From: Bacteroidetes bacterium 4572_112
GTDB taxonomy: Bacteria > Bacteroidota > Bacteroidia > Bacteroidales > UBA1556
Reading direction: 5' to 3'
Assembly (NCBI GenBank): GCA_002254285.1
Contig: NIUZ01000083.1
Location: forward strand, 1 to 12,007
DNA: 12,007 bases
Below the pieces are notes generated by a model, which was not told the origin of the DNA, made no database searches, and saw nothing but the letters and a program-made list of their open reading frames with translations. The position numbers were made by a program, and so were the translations under genes. This document shows, one piece after another, positions 1 through 6,588 of this stretch; position 1 is the first letter of the stretch; each line of letters opens with the position of its first letter.

Positions 1-92
1 ATTTCAAAACCAGCATTTTCAATCACCTCTTTAATTTGAGGAATTGCCTCTGCAGCAAATGGTTTTTCGGTTGCTATTAATACTTTTGTCAT
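1..92 (-). CDS. serA: D-3-phosphoglycerate dehydrogenase, N-terminal 30 residues (gene runs off the window)
   Basis: Only the first 30 codons are present, reading leftwards from an ATG at 92. They encode MTKVLIATEKPFAAEAIPQI and ten more residues. This is the characteristic opening of Bacteroidota 3-phosphoglycerate dehydrogenases: a first beta strand KVLIATEKPF, then an amphipathic helix. The enzyme oxidises 3-phosphoglycerate to 3-phosphohydroxypyruvate with NAD, the first step of serine synthesis in the cytoplasm. Its position 80 bases downstream of serC on the same strand supports the call, because the two enzymes catalyse consecutive steps and are often neighbours in this phylum. The catalytic and NAD-binding residues lie outside the window, so identity rests on the N-terminus plus context. 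Confidence 0.8.
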   Translation of the reverse strand, partial: MTKVLIATEKPFAAEAIPQIKEVIENAGFE

Positions 93-109
93 AATTTTTT
101 TATGTTATG

Positions 110-166
110 TGTTTGGTGTTTAGTGTTGCGTGTTAACCAATAACAACAAACACTAAACAACAAACA
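110..166. repeat. Long imperfect hairpin in the serC-serA spacer
   Basis: Arms at 110-134 and 142-166 are inverted copies, matching at 21 of 25 positions, with a 7-base loop. The arms are built from a low-complexity GTGTTTAGTGTT-like unit. The hairpin fills most of the 80-base spacer between the serC stop and the serA start. There is no T-run on the serA side long enough for an ordinary terminator, so it may instead act in mRNA processing, stability or partial attenuation, or may simply be a dispersed intergenic repeat. Confidence 0.6.
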
Positions 167-172
167 TATTAA

Positions 173-1246
173 TTACGCTTTCAAATTTTTGAATTCTTGC
201 ATGCAAGCTACTAATGCCTCAACGCTTTCCTTAGGAAGTGCGTTATAAGTAGAAGCACGGTAACCACCTACAGAGCGGTGTCCTTTAATTCCAATCATGC
301 CCTTTTCAGTTGCAAACTCAAGGAATTCTTTCTCATACTGCTCATAACCTTCGGCCATAACCCAGCAAATATTCATAAGAGAACGGTCTTCTTTGTCAAC
401 AACAGTTCCTCTAAACATTGGGTTGTTATCAATTTCGTTATAAAGTACAGAAGCTTTTTCAATATTCTTTTTATACATAGCCTCTACACCACCTTGAGCT
501 TTCAACCACTTAAGAGTTTGCAAAGCAGCAAAGATTGGCACTACTGGAGGAGTATTGAACATACTACCACCTTTGATATGAGTATTATAATCCAACATTG
601 TTGGGATATGACGTTCTACTTTTCCAAGAATATCTCTACGGATAATTACAAAAGCAATTCCTGAAGGAGCTAAGTTCTTTTGAGCACCACCATAGATAAT
701 AGCGTATTTGCTAACATCAACAGGGCGAGAGAAAATATCAGAAGACATATCTGCAACCAATAAAGTATCTACATCTAAATCTTTGTGAAGTTCAGTACCA
801 TATATAGTATTGTTTGTAGTTACGTGAAGGTAATCTACATCAGCAGGAATATCATAATTCTTAGGGAAGAAATTATAATTTACATCTTTAGAGCTAGCAA
901 CTTCAACAACCTCACCGAAGCCTTTAGCTTCTTTTATAGCTTTATTTGCCCATGCGCCAGTATTTACATAAGCAGCTTTTGATTTCATTATGTTGAAAGG
1001 AATCATAGCAAATTGTAAGCTAGCACCTCCACCAAGGAATAAAACATCATGAGTATCAGGAATATTCAATAATTCTTTGAATAAATCTTGAGCTTCATCC
1101 ATAACTGCAACGAACTCTTTTCCACGATGCGATACTTCCATTAAACTTAATCCTGTACCTGCAAAATCAAGAATATTTTCAGCAGTGTTTTTTATTGTGT
1201 CCTGTGGCAAGATTGATGGTCCTGCATAAAAATTATGTTTTTTCAT
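173..1246 (-). CDS. serC: Phosphoserine aminotransferase
   Basis: This 357-residue protein is full length for SerC, a PLP-dependent class V aminotransferase that converts 3-phosphohydroxypyruvate and glutamate to phosphoserine and 2-oxoglutarate. The same enzyme can serve pyridoxal phosphate synthesis. It opens with NFYAGPSILP, the family's N-terminal motif. SHRGK (residues 39-43) supplies the substrate-phosphate arginine, GGGAS (72-76) lies in the cofactor-phosphate loop, and D166 in VADMSSD should contact the pyridine nitrogen. K190 in YGGAQKNLAPSG should be the Schiff-base lysine. HRSVGGYRAS near the C-terminus is also typical. The ATG at 1246 gives the canonical start MKKHNFYAGP. serA follows 80 bases downstream, so the two are probably one transcript. 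No exact -7 box was found upstream on this strand. Confidence 0.97.
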   Translation of the reverse strand: MKKHNFYAGPSILPQDTIKNTAENILDFAGTGLSLMEVSHRGKEFVAVMDEAQDLFKELLNIPDTHDVLFLGGGASLQFAMIPFNIMKSKAAYVNTGAWANKAIKEAKGFGEVVEVASSKDVNYNFFPKNYDIPADVDYLHVTTNNTIYGTELHKDLDVDTLLVADMSSDIFSRPVDVSKYAIIYGGAQKNLAPSGIAFVIIRRDILGKVERHIPTMLDYNTHIKGGSMFNTPPVVPIFAALQTLKWLKAQGGVEAMYKKNIEKASVLYNEIDNNPMFRGTVVDKEDRSLMNICWVMAEGYEQYEKEFLEFATEKGMIGIKGHRSVGGYRASTYNALPKESVEALVACMQEFKNLKA

Positions 1247-1414
1247 AATACAATATTTAATATTTTGATTACTAATTATTTACATCTCATTATTATTATA
1301 GATAACTCTATAATTTCAGTTAGCGAATATCGTTATTTTTTTTGAATTATAATAGTTAATAAATCGGAATATTTGGGGCTTTTGCTTGATTTTTGTCGCA
1401 CCTGATTTAAGAGT

Positions 1415-1434
1415 GAATAGAGAATAGAGAATAG
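1415..1434. repeat. Short tandem repeat, 7-bp unit GAATAGA, about three copies
   Basis: Units begin at 1415, 1422 and 1429; the last lacks its final base. The repeat lies in the 342-base divergent spacer between serC and the OsmC-like gene, just before the 18-bp palindrome. No gene is visible in 1247-1588. Around the repeat the spacer is AT-rich, with runs such as GAATTGAAAATTAGGAATTA. Such low-complexity text is common between genes in this phylum, and no function is claimed. Confidence 0.7.
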
Positions 1435-1446
1435 TGAAGGGGGAAG

Positions 1447-1464
1447 TCCCGATAGCTATCGGGA
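1447..1464. repeat. Perfect 18-bp palindrome
   Basis: TCCCGATAGCTATCGGGA reads identically on both strands. It is much more GC-rich than its surroundings. The half-site AAGTCCCGA, seen at 1444-1452, recurs as a direct copy at 1487-1495 without its mirror half. From memory, palindromes of this kind recur between genes in many Bacteroidota, so this may be one copy of a dispersed intergenic element rather than an operator. The cruciform would have little loop. Confidence 0.75.
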
Positions 1465-1543
1465 TAAGAATTGAAAATTAGGAATTAAGTCCCGACGACC
1501 ATTTGAATAGTAATTTGTAAGGAAAGCCAATCTGCCACGTCTA

Positions 1544-1551
1544 TATATTTA
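1544..1551 (+). promoter_or_regulatory. Weak -7-like box before the OsmC-like gene
   Basis: TATATTTA differs from the Bacteroidota -7 consensus TAnnTTTG only in the last base. It lies 37 bases before the ATG at 1589, which would give a leader of roughly 30 bases. A TTTG at 1514-1517 could be the upstream element, but its 26-base spacing is longer than usual. In DNA this AT-rich the match could be chance. Confidence 0.25.
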
Positions 1552-1588
1552 ATTAAAGCAATAACGAAACAATAAAAAACAAAATATT

Positions 1589-2050
1589 ATGAATGATAAC
1601 GGATTATGCAGTATACCAATGGAAATTAGAATTCACGAAAAAAGTGAAAGTGCAACAAAATTAAATATTAGTGCAGGAAAATTTAAAATGGTAATTGACG
1701 AACCAGAGCAAATGGGCGGAAGCAATGAAGAACCAAGTCCAGTGCAGGTGTTACTAATGGCTTTAGCAGGTTGCCTTAATGTAACAGCACATGAAGTTGC
1801 CAAGCAGAAGAACCTTGGGTTAAAATCTTTGAGCATTGATATAAACAGAAATTTAGACGCATGTACTTTCATGGGCTGTAATGATGAAAACAGAGCAGGG
1901 TTCCAAAATATTGAAGTAAAAATGAATGCAAAACTTGAGGAAGCTCAAATACAAGAAACCATTGACTTATGGTTATCTGAAACAGAACGTAGATGCCCAG
2001 TTACTGACAATATAAAAAGCAGCACAAATATAGCTTTGCACTTAAATTAG
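1589..2050 (+). CDS. OsmC/Ohr-family thiol-dependent peroxide-defence protein
   Basis: The 153-residue product has the OsmC fold signature. MGGSNEEPSPVQVLLMALAG leads into helix cysteine C62 (GCLNVTA). The partner cysteine C136 lies in ETERRCPVTDNI. This Cys pair, about 74 residues apart, is the redox centre that reduces organic hydroperoxides in OsmC and Ohr enzymes. The spacing and the S-P-V-Q-V-L-L segment fit the OsmC/YhfA-like branch rather than classical Ohr, and the physiological substrate cannot be read from sequence. It is a cytoplasmic protein with no signal peptide. Two further cysteines, C92 and C97, lie in a loop where relatives usually have other residues, and C7 is near the start. 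ATG 1589 is used, but M11 (1619) would also leave the whole fold intact. It lies divergent from serC and 124 bases before the aldolase gene, with no terminator seen between. Confidence 0.9.
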   Translation: MNDNGLCSIPMEIRIHEKSESATKLNISAGKFKMVIDEPEQMGGSNEEPSPVQVLLMALAGCLNVTAHEVAKQKNLGLKSLSIDINRNLDACTFMGCNDENRAGFQNIEVKMNAKLEEAQIQETIDLWLSETERRCPVTDNIKSSTNIALHLN

Positions 2051-2124
2051 AAACTTATGTTTTAATCTAGGAATTGCTGACGATATTTATTGAAAATAAA
2101 CCACCAATAAAAACAAATAAACAC

Positions 2125-2133
2125 TATTTTTGC
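2125..2133 (+). promoter_or_regulatory. Bacteroidota -7 promoter box for fbaA
   Basis: TATTTTTGC is an exact match to TAnnTTTGC. It lies 41 bases before the fbaA ATG, giving a predicted leader of about 35 bases. No clear TTG element is seen at the usual distance upstream, which is common for this promoter class. The box suggests the aldolase has its own promoter and is not solely read from the OsmC-like gene. Confidence 0.6.
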
Positions 2134-2174
2134 ATGACAAAATTTATAAATAATAAATCATAAGAATAATTATT

Positions 2175-3257
2175 ATGTCAGAGAAAATTTTTGATAAAAT
2201 AGCCCCAGGATTTGTTTTCGGTAAAGACTTACAGGAAGTATTTCGTATTGCAAAAGAGAATAAATTTGCTATTCCAGCAGTAAATGTTGTTGGTACTGAG
2301 TCGGTAAATGCAGCTTTAGAAGTAGCCGCGAAAGTAAACAGCCCTATTATCATTCAATTTTCGAATGGCGGAGCACAGTTTTATGCTGGAAAAGGTCTTT
2401 CTAACGAAAATGAGCAATCTGGTATTGCAGGAGCTATTTCTGGCGCTATGCATATTCACCAAATGGCTGAGTTATATGGTGTACCAGTAATTATTCATAC
2501 TGACCACGCAGCAAAAAAACTTCTTCCTTGGATTGACGGTTTAATTGAAGCTGGTGAAGAATTTTTCGAAGCTTATGGCAAACCACTTTTCAGCTCACAT
2601 ATGCTTGACCTTTCAGAGGAAACTTTAGAAGAGAATATTGCTACATGCAAAACTTACCTTGAGCGAATGAGCAAAATTGGTATGCTTGTGGAAATTGAGC
2701 TTGGTGTAACTGGTGGTGAGGAAGATGGCGTTGATAACACTAATATCGACAACTCGCTATTATATACTCAACCTGAGGATGTTGCTTATGCTTATGAGCA
2801 ATTATTAGAGGTTAGCGACTTATTTACAATTGCTGCTTCTTTCGGAAATGTACATGGTGTTTATAAGCCAGGTAATGTTTCTTTAACTCCTAAAATTCTT
2901 GATAACTCACAAAAATATATCAAAGAGAAATTCAATACTGAAAGCGATAAGCCTGTAAACTTTGTTTTTCATGGCGGATCAGGTTCTGAGCCAAAAGATA
3001 TTGAAGAGGCAATTAGCTATGGTGTTATCAAAATGAATATTGATACTGATACTCAGTGGGCTACATGGAATGGCGTTAGAGAATACGAAGCTAAAAACCA
3101 CGACTACCTACAGGGTCAGATTGGTAATCCTGATGGAGACGATAAGCCTAATAAGAAATATTATGACCCACGTAAATGGTTACGCGAAGGTCAGGTTTCT
3201 ATGATTGCTAGATTGGAATTGGCTTATACTGAGCTTAACTCTATCGACAGAAACTAA
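2175..3257 (+). CDS. fbaA: Class II fructose-bisphosphate aldolase
   Basis: This is a full-length 360-residue class IIA aldolase, closely matching the Escherichia coli FbaA layout. It cleaves fructose 1,6-bisphosphate to dihydroxyacetone phosphate and glyceraldehyde 3-phosphate, and reverses this in gluconeogenesis. The zinc-site and catalytic residues are all visible: D110 and H111 in HTDHAAKKL, E175 in VEIELGVTGG, the catalytic glutamate in GGEEDGVD (182-183), H227 in GNVHGVYKPG, and H266 in FHGGSGS. N288 lies in the phosphate-binding segment NIDTDTQW. It is a cytoplasmic, metal-dependent dimer by family knowledge. The ATG at 2175 gives the usual N-terminus and is preceded by a promoter box at 2125. 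The gene ends in a structured 3' region with a terminator at 3431. Nothing is missing or unusual. Confidence 0.98.
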   Translation: MSEKIFDKIAPGFVFGKDLQEVFRIAKENKFAIPAVNVVGTESVNAALEVAAKVNSPIIIQFSNGGAQFYAGKGLSNENEQSGIAGAISGAMHIHQMAELYGVPVIIHTDHAAKKLLPWIDGLIEAGEEFFEAYGKPLFSSHMLDLSEETLEENIATCKTYLERMSKIGMLVEIELGVTGGEEDGVDNTNIDNSLLYTQPEDVAYAYEQLLEVSDLFTIAASFGNVHGVYKPGNVSLTPKILDNSQKYIKEKFNTESDKPVNFVFHGGSGSEPKDIEEAISYGVIKMNIDTDTQWATWNGVREYEAKNHDYLQGQIGNPDGDDKPNKKYYDPRKWLREGQVSMIARLELAYTELNSIDRN

Positions 3258-3294
3258 ATCTTTGATATAAATTACCAAATACTGCGTTATTTTC

Positions 3295-3343
3295 GTTTTT
3301 GAAACAGTCGTTTACTAAATGTAAACTCCTTGATTTCAAAAAC
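3295..3343. other. Interrupted hairpin downstream of fbaA
   Basis: An outer 10-bp stem pairs 3295-3304 (GTTTTTGAAA) with 3334-3343. An inner 6-bp stem pairs GTTTAC (3310-3315) with GTAAAC (3321-3326) around a 5-base loop. The internal loop between them can add two more pairs (3305-3306 with 3331-3332). It starts 37 bases after the fbaA stop and is not followed by a T-run, so it is not a standard terminator. A second pairing nearby joins TTGTCTTT (3354-3361) with AAAGACAA (3416-3423), enclosing the sequence just before the true terminator. A role in 3' end protection of fbaA mRNA is possible but is inference. Confidence 0.5.
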
Positions 3344-3430
3344 TTCAAAGGCCTTGTCTTTGTCAATTTATTATCAAATATTATCTAATGTCTAAATTTA
3401 TAGATATTACGATATAAAGACAAATAACGA

Positions 3431-3465
3431 AAACGTCCTAATTATATTTTAGGACGTTTTTTTTT
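3431..3465 (+). terminator. Rho-independent terminator after fbaA
   Basis: An 11-bp perfect stem pairs 3431-3441 with 3449-3459 around a 7-base loop. It holds the core ACGTCCTA/TAGGACGT and runs straight into nine T residues (3457-3465). It lies 173 bases after the fbaA stop and 35 bases before the next promoter box, so it separates fbaA from the hemerythrin operon. Confidence 0.9.
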
Positions 3466-3499
3466 ACAATTTTTCTTATTTAGAATGATTATAAATTAG

Positions 3500-3508
3500 T
3501 ATCTTTGC
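3500..3508 (+). promoter_or_regulatory. Bacteroidota -7 promoter box for the hemerythrin-regulator operon
   Basis: TATCTTTGC matches TAnnTTTGC exactly. It lies just after the fbaA terminator and 18 bases before the ATG at 3527. If that ATG is used, the leader is only about 12 bases; use of M7 (3545) or M9 (3551) would give a more usual leader. No convincing upstream TTG element is visible. Confidence 0.65.
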
Positions 3509-3526
3509 CAAATAAATAATTGAGAT

Positions 3527-4261
3527 ATGATAATAACAGCAACAATGAAAATGGCAGATGTGATAATTCAAAATCACCATCTACTTTCTGTAATAAATAG
3601 ATTTGGAATACAATTGGGTTTTGGCGAAAAATCGGTTGACAGCGTATGCAAAATGCACGAAATAAATACTGATTTCTTCCTTGATATGATAAACTCATTC
3701 AACGACCCCGATTTCTTTCCCAAGCAAAAGTTCAAATCATACCCACTGAGCCTTATTGTTGATTATTTATACAAAACTCACGATTTTTACATTAATGTAA
3801 AAGTTCCTGAGATAAATTCGCTGATTGAAAATCTACAACAATCAAGTAGTGGAGATACCGCCAAAGCCGTTACACTAATTCATAAATTCTTCAACGAATA
3901 TGCTAGCCAATTAAAGTCTCATATCGAATTTGAAGAAAAGAATGTGTATCCATATATTCAAGAGCTAGAGACTGTTTATAATGGTGGTGATGAATCCACA
4001 ATTAAAGAATTTATGCTAAATAATGAGTTTATCATAAAAGATTATGCCACTCAGCACGACAATATTGAAGAGAAATTATACGATATCAAAAATCTTATAA
4101 TAAAATATATCTCACCAAAAGAGAACTTTAGTTTATGCTTTAAAATACTAGGGCAAATTGCTCACCTCGAAGAAGATATTAAGGACCATTCGGAAATGGA
4201 GAATAAAATAATTGTGCCTCAAGTAGCTATCATGGAGCGAAATTTACAAACACGAAATTAA
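3527..4261 (+). CDS. YtfE/ScdA (RIC)-type di-iron hemerythrin protein
   Basis: The 244-residue protein has an N-terminal helical ScdA_N-like segment (about 8-65, with HHLLSVINRFGIQLGFG) and a C-terminal four-helix hemerythrin domain (about 75-235). The di-iron ligands line up well with those of E. coli YtfE: H85 (YKTHDFY), H132 and E136 (SHIEFEEKN), H177 (ATQHDNIEE), and H221 and E225 (DHSEMENK). This family repairs iron-sulfur clusters damaged by nitric oxide or oxidants and is cytoplasmic. The Cys-Cys pair of the YtfE N-terminal domain is absent; only C41 is present in that region, so thiol chemistry there may differ. Three early in-frame ATGs (3527, 3545, 3551) all keep the domains. The regulator gene begins one base after the stop, implying translational coupling. 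Iron-sulfur repair as the exact role is inferred from the family. Confidence 0.88.
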   Translation: MIITATMKMADVIIQNHHLLSVINRFGIQLGFGEKSVDSVCKMHEINTDFFLDMINSFNDPDFFPKQKFKSYPLSLIVDYLYKTHDFYINVKVPEINSLIENLQQSSSGDTAKAVTLIHKFFNEYASQLKSHIEFEEKNVYPYIQELETVYNGGDESTIKEFMLNNEFIIKDYATQHDNIEEKLYDIKNLIIKYISPKENFSLCFKILGQIAHLEEDIKDHSEMENKIIVPQVAIMERNLQTRN

Positions 4262-4262
4262 T

Positions 4263-4766
4263 ATGGAGAATATAACATTAGGCATATTAACCAAATCGTA
4301 TGTAATAAGCCGTGGTATACAGTTTATTATCTCCAAAAATAGTGGGCTAAGTATAAATATTATACCATCTTCTGAAAATGATATTGACCAATTTATTGCT
4401 GACAATAAAATCAATATGCTAATAATAAGCGACAGTTTATATAATAGTAAATCAATAACAAAGCTCTACAAAACCCATAACGACCTCTACTTTGGTATTG
4501 TGCGATGCAATGATATTGCTATAAACTCAATGATTGACCTCAAATTGGATATCAACATTAATGATAGCGAAGATATTATTAATAAAAAAGTTAGCGATTT
4601 CATAAACACTACCACCTCCGCAAACAGACTATCCATTGAAAACAGCGAACTTAGCAAACGAGAAATAGAAATATTAAGAATGGTAGCTCTAGGTCATACA
4701 AATCAGGTTATAGCTGAGCTATTATTCATAAGCAAGCATACTGTGGTAACCCACCGATATTATTGA
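4263..4766 (+). CDS. LuxR/NarL-type regulator with degenerate receiver, C-terminally truncated
   Basis: The 167-residue product has a receiver-like first half (about 4-115) and a LuxR-type helix-turn-helix (about 129-165: ELSKREIEILRMVALGHTNQ, then IAELLFISKHTVVTHR). In the receiver the metal-binding acidic pair is replaced by T10-K11 (GILTKSYV). D57 sits where the phosphoacceptor is expected, and the later Thr and Lys switch residues are not evident. Phosphorylation is therefore unlikely and this looks like a pseudo-receiver. The frame stops at TGA (4764) right after VTHRYY, where relatives continue with a KNITRKLG-like end of the recognition region and a final helix, about 25-30 residues. 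The missing part includes the helix used for dimerisation, so the protein may be non-functional. The gene starts one base after the hemerythrin gene, so it probably senses or controls the same stress. Confidence 0.8.
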   Translation: MENITLGILTKSYVISRGIQFIISKNSGLSINIIPSSENDIDQFIADNKINMLIISDSLYNSKSITKLYKTHNDLYFGIVRCNDIAINSMIDLKLDININDSEDIINKKVSDFINTTTSANRLSIENSELSKREIEILRMVALGHTNQVIAELLFISKHTVVTHRYY

Positions 4767-4874
4767 AACAAACGAAGTGGAGAAGTTAAATTAACCCTTA
4801 GCTTCGATACATTTTTGGAGAAAAGCATGCGCTTTTATCTGCAAAATACTCAGCCCGACGGATTAATAATTTAA
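4767..4874 (+). other. Unrecognised 35-codon open fragment directly after the truncated regulator
   Basis: In the same frame as the regulator, the 35 codons after its TGA are open and end at TAA (4872-4874). They read NKRSGEVKLTLSFDTFLEKS followed by a short tail ending DGLII. The sequence does not resemble the LuxR C-terminus in this frame or, as far as I can see, in the other two. It may be the 3' end of another gene joined here by a deletion, or chance reading in non-coding DNA, since short open frames are common in AT-rich DNA. A terminator follows 42 bases later. Confidence 0.35.
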
Positions 4875-4916
4875 ATATTTAATTTCTCAAATCTACAATC
4901 AGGATGCCCGTATTAC

Positions 4917-4964
4917 AAAAAAAGGCTCAGCATGTTTCAAAAACACACTGAGCCTTTTTTTGTA
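4917..4964 (+). terminator. Strong rho-independent terminator after the hemerythrin-regulator region
   Basis: A 14-bp perfect stem pairs 4917-4930 with 4948-4961. Its GGCTCAG/CTGAGCC core is flanked by seven A residues on the left and seven T residues on the right. The 17-base loop can fold further (TGTTT 4933-4937 with AAACA 4941-4945). With A and T tracts on both sides it could work in either direction. The rest of 4965-5164 holds no gene. Confidence 0.92.
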
Positions 4965-5102
4965 TACCTATAAGCCACTCCCTCCTCCCATATTACCAAA
5001 TCATCACCATAATATTACCGCATAACATTCGCTTAATAATTAAGGAACTATTCTGTAAACTAGCAATAATATTAGAATAACATCAACCGCTTGCAACTGC
5101 TC

Positions 5103-5110
5103 TTTCTTTG
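5103..5110 (+). promoter_or_regulatory. Possible -7 box before the lipoprotein gene
   Basis: TTTCTTTG differs from TAnnTTTG at the second position only and lies 54 bases before the ATG at 5165. No better match was found in the 200 bases after the terminator at 4917, so this is the best candidate for the promoter of the lipoprotein gene. A 13-base palindrome, CTTAATAATTAAG (5032-5044), lies about 60 bases upstream and could be a binding site, though it is AT-only apart from its ends. Confidence 0.3.
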
Positions 5111-5164
5111 TGTCATCAAAAAATCAAATAATTTAAACTAAAGATTATTAAACGAAAAGACATT

Positions 5165-6565
5165 ATGAAAGCAAGATTAATTATTCTAGCAATTGCAATT
5201 TTGGGATTAAGCGGATTAAACTCATGCACAAAGAGTAAAACCGGAGACGAGCCTATTATTAATGGTAATGATACCGAATTTATAACATCGGGTAATACTG
5301 TAACAATTACCGACCACGGCAAAGGTACTGGAAGCATGACTTTCACCGCCGACAAAGTATGGATACTTGACCGTATGGTATTTGTAAACTCAGGACAAAC
5401 ACTAAAAATAGAAGCAGGTACTATTATAAAAGGTAAACCTGGTCAAGGCGAAAATGCAAGTGCATTGATTATAGCAAGAGGTGCTAAAATAAATGCAGAA
5501 GGAACATCAGCCAAGCCAATAATCTTTACAGCTGAGGCCGATGATTTGAATGGCAAAGTAGCGAAGACTGACCGCGGCCTCTGGGGTGGCGTGATAATAC
5601 TTGGCTCAGCAAGGCTCAATACTACTCCCAACAGAATGAATATAGAAGGTATTCCTACTACCGAATCTCGCGGAGAATACGGTGGTGATAACGATACTGA
5701 TAATTCTGGAATATTCAGATATGTTTCAATCCGACATGGAGGAACAAATATTGGTGCCGATAACGAAATTAACGGACTAACAATGGGCGCTGTAGGCTCA
5801 GGAACCACAATCGACCATATAGAGGTATTTGCCAATAATGACGATGGTTATGAATGGTTTGGCGGAACAGTGAACACTAAATACTTAATCTCTGCTTATT
5901 GCAAAGATGATGCTTTTGATTGGGACCAAGGGTTTACTGGAAAAGGTCAATTTTGGTTAGCAGTACAAGACCCTAATGCAGGCGACCGCATGGGTGAGCT
6001 TGATGGCGCTGACGATCCCGAAGATGGAACTCCATTTGGTGGCGGGCAAATATATAATGCTACATTTATAGGACGTGGCGCTGGTGCTGGCGAAAAAGTA
6101 ATGACTTTTAGAGCCAATGGTGGTGGTGAATTCTATAATGGAATATTTGTAAATCAAGCAAAAGGTGTTGATATTGAATTAAAAGAAACTTTGGACTTTG
6201 CTTCAAGCTGGAAACGCTTTAAAGATGGACAATTAAAAATTGAAAACAATATATTTTTTGATGTTGCAGATGCTACATTAGAAGGTGTATTTAAAGTTAA
6301 AGCCAAAGACGGAGTAAGCGATGTAGATGCTACAAATGCACAAAACGACTGGAACACATACATTGCAACAGCAAAAAACACAGTAGACATGGACCCTGGA
6401 CTAAGCTACCCATCTAGCGGAACACTTAAGGTAATCCCCACAGGAAATGTAAGTTCTAACTTAGCAGTATATCCTACTGATTTCTATACTAATGTAAATT
6501 ATAAAGGAGCTTTTGACCCAAGTGCTAGCAACTGGGCAGCAGATTGGACTCTACTTTTCGAATAA
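5165..6565 (+). CDS. Predicted outer-membrane lipoprotein with right-handed beta-helix-like repeats
   Basis: The 466-residue product starts with a lipoprotein signal: KAR, a hydrophobic core, and the lipobox LNSC with C21 as the lipidated residue. The polar stretch after it, TKSKTGDEP, carries acidic residues at +7/+8, which may aid surface exposure but is not a canonical export signal. The body alternates short beta-rich rungs with glycines, as in parallel beta-helix proteins: LKIEAGTIIKG (80-90), ALIIARGAKINAEGT (100-114), GLWGGVIILGSARLN (138-152), YVSIRHGGTNIG (186-197), HIEVFANNDDGYEWFGGTVN (218-237). Acidic clusters DDAFDWDQG (248-256) and DGADDPEDG (280-288) could bind metal. I recognise the protein type from Bacteroidota, where similar lipoproteins sit beside TonB receptors, but no catalytic residue set or substrate can be assigned. 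The receptor gene follows 87 bases later, so joint function in surface capture is inferred. Confidence 0.75.
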   Translation: MKARLIILAIAILGLSGLNSCTKSKTGDEPIINGNDTEFITSGNTVTITDHGKGTGSMTFTADKVWILDRMVFVNSGQTLKIEAGTIIKGKPGQGENASALIIARGAKINAEGTSAKPIIFTAEADDLNGKVAKTDRGLWGGVIILGSARLNTTPNRMNIEGIPTTESRGEYGGDNDTDNSGIFRYVSIRHGGTNIGADNEINGLTMGAVGSGTTIDHIEVFANNDDGYEWFGGTVNTKYLISAYCKDDAFDWDQGFTGKGQFWLAVQDPNAGDRMGELDGADDPEDGTPFGGGQIYNATFIGRGAGAGEKVMTFRANGGGEFYNGIFVNQAKGVDIELKETLDFASSWKRFKDGQLKIENNIFFDVADATLEGVFKVKAKDGVSDVDATNAQNDWNTYIATAKNTVDMDPGLSYPSSGTLKVIPTGNVSSNLAVYPTDFYTNVNYKGAFDPSASNWAADWTLLFE

Positions 6566-6580
6566 GCTATTATAACAAAA

Positions 6581-6588
6581 TAATTTTG
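6581..6588 (+). promoter_or_regulatory. Possible internal -7 box before the TonB receptor gene
   Basis: TAATTTTG matches TAnnTTTG exactly and lies 64 bases before the receptor ATG at 6653. It directly abuts the hairpin at 6588-6623, so a transcript from it would begin inside the hairpin and disrupt the stem. It could let the receptor be made independently of the lipoprotein, but its position in AT-rich spacer makes chance possible. Confidence 0.3.

Noticed and set aside
278..982. Open frames on the plus strand opposite serC
   Set aside because: They are antisense to a clear, full-length serC, have no recognisable domain, and arise from its codon pattern.
1415..1495. CRISPR-like or phage attachment repeat near the palindrome
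   Set aside because: The 7-bp tandem units have no spacers, and there is no integrase, tRNA or cas gene nearby.
4764..4766. TGA read as an amino acid, giving a longer regulator
   Set aside because: No other gene here has an internal in-frame TGA, and the sequence after it does not continue the LuxR family.
5443..6390. Several minus-strand open frames opposite the lipoprotein gene
   Set aside because: They lie wholly within a convincing lipoprotein gene and encode low-complexity sequences without family features.
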